Source: Mytilus edulis
Taxonomy: Eukaryota > Mollusca > Bivalvia > Mytilida > Mytilidae
Assembly: GCF_963676685.1 (NCBI RefSeq)
Contig: NC_092353.1
Location: 13,024,361 to 13,088,360 of the forward strand
Length of the DNA stretch: 64,000 nucleotides
Direction: 5' to 3'
Shown: positions 58,568 to 64,000 of the stretch, one piece after another
Layout of the letters: each line of letters opens with the position of its first letter
Position numbering within the stretch: position 1 is the stretch's first letter
Position numbers and translations under genes: made by a program
Notes under the pieces: model-generated
Seen by the model: the letters and a program-made list of their open reading frames with translations, nothing else
What the model was told of the DNA's origin: nothing
Database searches by the model: none

Positions 58568-59757
58568 CTACAAATTAAATAAATGATTTAAATAATGTTT
58601 TAAATAGACTAGTAGTTCATAAAATAAGCAAAAACAAAAATCAAAATTTGAACCACAAACTTTTGAAACATCATAAGATTATTTATTAAAAAAACAAAAT
58701 CGGAAGATACGAAGGTGCAGTGACAAATCGTAAATCGAATATTGAATTCAAAAATAACGAAAGAAAGACAATTTGTCAAGTTTACGACAAGACAAATTAT
58801 ATTCAATCGAACACTTGACCCAAACTAAAGATTGATCAAGACGAAACGCAAGTAACACGGATATCGCTTCTTTGCTCAAAAGTTTACATTGGACATATGA
58901 TAAGAGAAGAAAAATAAAGTTGAGATAAAAAAAAAAACCCAAACAAACATTGGCGATCTTGTGTTTCTATATAAGATTTTGTTTACTAATTTAAATGATC
59001 GATAACACATCGGCTGCAACTGGGAATCTGACGTCATGATGCAAAATGAATATGTAAATAATGAGTGTTTAATAAGATACGAAAGATGGAATAGAATTAA
59101 TCTGTAACTTTTCAAAAAAAGAAGTCGTCAGTCCATTCTTTGGCATTGGATTTTTTTATCTTTAATTCATATTTTGACATAAAAGAATCCGACAGTTTCG
59201 TACGTGAAAAGTGATAATTACTTAATTCTGCATGTATATGTATTTTTCCTTGGTAATTACCATGAAAACAAGACATTGATATACATGTAGACAATTGATA
59301 TTAGAAATAATCGAAAAAGAAAATAATCTTGAAGGTCAAACGATAGGGAACCTAAATTTATGACGAAAGAGATTACCTCAATTTTCCAATAGTGCATTTT
59401 TTTATTTGTGTGCTCGAGCAATCGAGGAGCACATGTATTTGATATATCTGTAAGCACAAAAACTGTTTTTGTTTTTATACGTAATCCTTGAATGTGGTTG
59501 TATGCGTAAATAACTTTTCAATGAATACGACTTTTCACCTTTTATTTTACATTAAACAATCGACACACCCAGTGGTATTAGTGAAGTTGAAACCTTTGCG
59601 GTGTTCCATACTTTCAGAGCTCCTGAGATTACCTCGTTGGTGTAGTTAACCTGTGTGTGTTGCTCAGTGCTCATTCTATGTCCTTTATTTAGAATGCTTA
59701 GTGTAATATTGATTCTGACTATTTTCTTTGAGAGAAAGAAATGCTTGTGGTACTTAC

Positions 59758-59854
59758 TTTGTCTTACATCTCCTTTTGCATGGACATGGAAACCATGTAA
59801 TCCTTGACTTAGCTCATTAATCTTTCCGCTAATCGACACTTCTTGGCTTCCATA
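59758..59854 (-). CDS. Cu/Zn superoxide dismutase, copper-site exon
   Basis: 97 nt, phase 0 in and phase 1 out (acceptor tttgtag, donor GTAAGT). It reads YGSQEVSISGKINELSQ and then GLHGFHVHAKGDVRQ, the first Cu/Zn-SOD signature with both copper His residues in F-H-V-H. The usual Glu/Gln after the last His is Ala. Confidence 0.95.
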
Positions 59855-59994
59855 CTACAAATGTCAGATACACAAGGTTACATTCTTAAAAAACATTAGT
59901 ATATCAAAATTGACGAGAGGTTGGTAGATAAATGCGCATGTCATATAATAATATTTATCAATGATACGCTTAGTAACTTACAGTGCACAGTATC

Positions 59995-60140
59995 CCCTGT
60001 TTTGTGGGGTTGGCGTAGCTCAGTCTCTAGATTTTTACATGTGTATGTTGTGTTTCTGTCTATGTTATGTGCGTTATGTCGTTTTTTGTTATTTTGCCAT
60101 GATATTTTCAGTTTGTTGTCGAGTGTGAATATGTCTTTGT
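59995..60140 (+). repeat. Fragment of a mussel dispersed repeat
   Basis: 'tttgtggggttggcgtagctc' to 'gtttgttgtcgagtgtgaat' resembles the reverse of the 4545-4725 family, diverged. It lies in the SOD intron. Confidence 0.4.
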
Positions 60141-60346
60141 AATCGTTGGTTCACATAGACGAACATATAACTGATGTCTAGACGAGACAGGGTGGGTGTT
60201 TTTTCTCACTTTTTCTATGTTTGTAATTTCTCTTTTTGTAACAACTCCGCAAAAATTATTTTTTATTATGTAATTTTTCTAACAATTTCTACGTTTTAGT
60301 GTATGCAATGATATACCACTATATATTGTATCTATTCTAATCTTAC

Positions 60347-60432
60347 TTTCTGGTATAAGTTCAGCTGACCATTGACATTGTTTTTCCCAGTCGGGTCGTA
60401 CAAATTACATGAGGCTGTCAAATATCCATGAC
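60347..60432 (-). CDS. Cu/Zn superoxide dismutase, N-terminal strand exon
   Basis: 86 nt, phase 1 in and phase 0 out (acceptor ttctaaatag, donor GTAAGA). It reads HGYLTASCNLYDPTGKNN and V-N-G-Q-L-N-L-Y-Q-K, the first two strands of the SOD barrel. The extra Cys (T-A-S-C) is like extracellular invertebrate forms, so secretion is likely, but the signal-peptide exon is not in view. Lacking the signal peptide, compartment is inference. Confidence 0.85.
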
Positions 60433-60970
60433 CTATTTAGAAAAAAACCCAATGAGCTATCAATTTTAGGTGTACAGATTTTCGCTTTCAGTTACCTGGT
60501 TATATACAAATTCAGGAAATAGCGATAGGGAATATTAACGTATATTTAACATTTTACTTTTTCCGCACTGCATTGTACATGACCTAATTTATATCAAAAT
60601 AAACAACAGGATGAATCATAATTACACAACATGCATGTTTGAATATCATCGCACGTGTCACAAGTATGTTAAAAAATGCACTAAGTTAAAAATCATTCAA
60701 ATGCAGAATGAAACATTTCAAACACTAATCAGCTATAAAATCCTGAATAAATTGTGCATTTTCAATATTTTATATAAGGTGGATAACTTGTGCTGACATT
60801 CAAATAATTCGAATAAAGTCAGCTGTATATGTAATCCTATGCAAAACTGTAACAAATCCACATTATATCAGTTCGTTTCGTTACATCATGCATTCCGTAA
60901 TATTATTTAATCTTTTTATTGCATAGGACGAAAACGTAATATTATAAATCAAACTTATTCCGTGTTGTCT

Positions 60971-61018
60971 TATAATGGTATAACGGTGTGAGTTGCGTTT
61001 CCGTTATATACCATTATA
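60971..61018. repeat. Short hairpin, 16-18-bp stem
   Basis: 'tataatggtataacgg' (60971-60986) pairs with 'ccgttatataccattata' (61001-61018) around a 14-nt loop, with one 2-nt bulge. It could be a tiny MITE or a hairpin in the SOD pre-mRNA. Confidence 0.6.
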
Positions 61019-61474
61019 AAAATAGTAAGTTGGGAATTAACATAGTAAAAACAAGTATTTGTAAACATTTGACAAAAACATGTACAATAAACATAAATAT
61101 GCCCTCGAGGTACAAAAATGGTCAACAAAGAATGTTGACACCATTTAGTAGTAATTGAAATTTTCCAAGGTATTTATCATTATAAAACATAGATTGTATA
61201 TTACATGCAAGAACTGTTTGTGCATCTTTGACTTAGTGTAAAATGTGAAGGGAGAACATACTTTTAATTTATAATTTTCTTAACTGAAATGTGTATTCAA
61301 AAGGTTTGAAATTTTAATCAAGCCTCGAAAGTTCTGAGGAGGTATGACTCACTTATTGGTGTCTTAAAAGGTTAACGTAAGACTGCATCTAAATGTTAAC
61401 TACAAAAAGAAACCAAAAAGTCAATTTATCTGTAAAATAAGGAAGAGGAAGAAACCTCTCAAAATAGTGCTTAA

Positions 61475-61600
61475 TACCAAGTCAGGAATATGACAGTTGT
61501 AATCCATTCGTTTGATGTGTTTGAGCTTTTTATTTTGCCATTTGATTAGGGACTTTCCGTTTTGAATTTTCCTCGGAGTTCAGTATTTTTGTAATTTTAC
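61475..61600 (+). repeat. Mussel 'ccaagtcaggaatatgacag' repeat fragment
   Basis: 'taccaagtcaggaatatgac' and 'ttgaattttcctcggagttc' mark it. A sister copy is at 62780-62905, and the tail text also occurs at 53915-53990. Confidence 0.7.
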
Positions 61601-62779
61601 TTTTTACATTTAACCACTCAATCACAAAAATATAAGAAACAGTAGTTTACGATTCCAAATCTCATAGATCGATTCAGAATATAAATTAAAATAACAAACA
61701 AATACTGAGGTGAACGCATGCACTCATCTTATTTAAAAGAAGCAAGACCGGCTACGTCAACGTGGTACGTTTTTTCTGTTATTCATCATCATGATCATAT
61801 AATAATTATCCTTCTTTAAAAGTCACACCACTTAGTTAAAATGTCAGAAGTAGGACACAGTCTGTTAGATTACAAAAAAAATGTGATTGTGAAAAAGTAC
61901 AACAAAAATAAAAATACCGATTCCAAGGTCAATCTCAAGGGAAGGTCAATAACAACAAACAAAATCAAACGCAAACAATCAATGGATCAAGTAAAACACA
62001 ACTACCATATTCTTGACTTGGTACAGGCATTTTCCAAAAGCAATGCTGGGTTAAACATGGTTTTCTAGCAAGCCAAAAACTCCTACTTGTATAACAGTTA
62101 TATTCCGTTTTATTGACAAATATAGGGAACTGTTGACAAATGGTTGAGTTATCGGAAATTTACTATTGGAAAATAAAATAATTAAGTTTGAAGTCGTTCA
62201 TTAGTGCCAATATCGAGGATAGGAATCATGTTCACTGGAAAATATAAAAAGAATTCTACCAACATTTCATTAAATTCTATGAAGATTTCATAAAGACTTT
62301 GATGTCTTATATTACTTGAATCTTAGAATCGATCCAAATGTTTACTACAAAAATCTTGTCCTTTTATCATTAAGATAAGAAAAAAGGGGGAGATTTTCAG
62401 AACTATGCTCTCACTGGAAACTGTCTTTTGGCCTTGAAAAGATCATGTTCAAGGTTCCCAAAATTGCATGAAGGATTGATGTCTGAAAAACTTTACCCTT
62501 AGGTTAAATTGACTTGTTAACTGCAAAACAAATTCATCTAGCAGTTAACTAGATGAAAACAAAACAAACTTTGTTTTGATATTTTTCTCTAATAGTTACT
62601 GTTAGTTAATCTGTTGCAGACTCTAACTTGTTTATACACATTAAGTCCTTGTTATATATTAGATAAAAGTAAAACTAAATTTTAGAGACAATTATTTGTG
62701 CTTTTAATCATAAAATGTATACAAGTGAGAGGTTTAGCTAGCTTTACAACCAGGTTTATTCCGCCGTTTTCTACATCAG

Positions 62780-62905
62780 AAAATGCCTGTACCAAGTCAG
62801 AAATATGACAGTTGTTGTCCATTCGTGTGATGTATTCGAGCTTTTCATTTTGCCTTTTGATAAGTGACTTTCCTTTTTTAAGTTCAGTATTTTTGTGATT
62901 TTACA
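62780..62905 (+). repeat. Second copy of the same repeat fragment
   Basis: 'ctgtaccaagtcagaaatat' and 'aagttcagtatttttgtgat' match the 61475 copy. The region between them (61600-62780) holds nothing I recognise. Confidence 0.7.
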
Positions 62906-63296
62906 TTTTATTTATTCGAAAGTTTAACATTTTTTACCCGCACATTCTACACACTGAACCTAAATTTTAACTTAACTCACGATCCCGACAACGAGTGTAG
63001 TGTAATTTTGTCTCGCTTCTGCGACAATATGGAGTTCTCAATATACAAATTTTAGTACAGACGACTGGTAAGTAATTGATTTATACGAAAATTGCTACCC
63101 ATTCATATATTTCATATGAAAATCATAACCCAATTATATGTAATTCCCAGCTTTCATGACATTTTATTAAGACGTTATGTACATGCGATCGTTCATATCA
63201 TATTAAAATAAAACGATCAGTTTTTACCGACATGTTAACAGAAGATGAACATTTATGACCCATTGACATATACATGTCTAGCTATTGGTATATTAC

Positions 63297-63412
63297 CTCC
63301 TTGAAACAGGTGGCAATACATAGACATTGCATGAAATTGACCCATACTGTTGTCATATCTTTTTTTATAATTATAAAGAAAGGGACCTCTCCTTTTTCTT
63401 CGCCGTTGTAGG
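63297..63412 (-). CDS. Possible upstream exon of the SOD gene
   Basis: 116 nt between a strong acceptor (tttcctgttcag) and donor (GTAATA). One frame is open with matching phase to the next SOD exon: it contains LQRRRKRRGPF and MYCHLFQG, and would join to G-H-G-Y-L. The polybasic R-R-R-K-R-R would be a plausible proprotein cleavage site, as in secreted SODs. A second frame is also open, so this remains tentative. Confidence 0.4.
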
Positions 63413-63995
63413 CTGAACAGGAAATACAGAAATAACAATTGTTTAATGAAACAAACATAGTTGTCTCTTCGACATATTTGAAACATTGTTGTCTCTTTGA
63501 CACATTCCCCATTTTCATTCTCAATTTAATATTGCACGACGGCATAATAAATAACTGCAAGCCTTGTTTTTCTCTTGTTCATATACGCACTTTATTTCTT
63601 GTATCAATTTATTAATGTTAGTTAATTGAATAGTATATATTTTGGTATAAAAAAGAGGTCTAGAATAAAAGGCAAATCAAACAAATTAAACATGATCGCT
63701 ATCTATGTACGATTTACGAGTACATATCAACAAACGCGCCGACATCTTGTGTATATGTTACATAGAAAGTATTAACTGAAAAAGGGTTACCTTATTAAAT
63801 TGAAAATCGCCCAAAGATATAAAATAATAAGACCCTCAAGTATGTAACACTTCAAATAATTAAAACAAACCGATGAAAGTCTTTTAAAAATCATAACGTA
63901 TGTAATTATGATATTACTGTGGAATATATTCATTGATATAACTATGCTCTATCGTATTTCGCTTTCTCTAAATACAAAACAACATAAAAGCTTAC

Positions 63996-64000
63996 CTTGA
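63996..64000 (-). CDS. 3' end of a further upstream exon, cut by the window edge
   Basis: The minus strand ends TCAAG|GTAAG at the right edge, a consensus donor at 63996/63995. It may be the preceding exon of the SOD gene. Only five bases are visible. Confidence 0.25.

Overview
This is eukaryotic, AT-rich, intron-rich DNA. It most likely comes from a bivalve mollusc, and I think a mytilid mussel (Mytilus or a close relative). I base that on many dispersed repeats whose wording I recognise from mussel genomes, including the 'caatgagacaac' family, the 'gccagacgcgcgtttcgtct' family, the 'accaagtcaggaatatg' family and a tRNA-derived element with 'gggttcgaatcc'. The protein-coding exons are also of bivalve-expanded type. 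No database search was possible; all family names rest on motif recognition.

Left third (about 1-19,510, minus strand): one large multi-exon gene. I reconstructed twelve exons whose splice sites and phases join without a frame break, giving 925 codons, with the 3' end lying beyond base 1. The order is: a Cys-rich region plus a DZIP3-like HEPN domain with an R-x5-H motif, a coiled coil, linkers, a C2HC zinc finger, an alpha/beta-type module, a second C2HC zinc finger, and the start of a conserved bivalve domain that in its relatives carries a second R-N-x-x-x-H motif. Introns carry a dead Tc1/mariner copy and several mussel repeats. A 14-codon upstream ORF ends in a TAATG overlap with the predicted start codon.

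Middle (about 20,950-48,400): almost entirely mobile or repetitive DNA. It holds a 38-bp minisatellite next to a SINE-like element, a 3.26-kb terminal-inverted-repeat element (6-bp target duplication) with a nested hAT (8-bp target duplication), a 3.8-kb element with CACTG...CAGTG ends and about 300-bp inverted repeats, a degraded LINE inside that, a second and more complete but broken LINE, and, most striking, an 8.78-kb foldback element (39,191-47,971). Its arms are near-identical inverted copies built from an 11-mer/7-mer array and a roughly 170-180-bp satellite. It is flanked by a perfect 9-bp target duplication, and an empty paralogous site lies 800 bp upstream.

Right quarter (about 49,200-64,000): an intronless plus-strand gene for a 345-residue TPR protein; a palindromic tRNA-SINE-bearing repeat; two unassigned candidate exons; and, on the minus strand, a Cu/Zn superoxide dismutase gene with all metal ligands present, whose 5' end probably lies past base 64,000.

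The two reconstructed split genes and the TPR gene are independent neighbours, not an operon. The best candidate for something undescribed in a coding sense is the HEPN/zinc-finger protein; in a genome-dynamics sense it is the foldback element.
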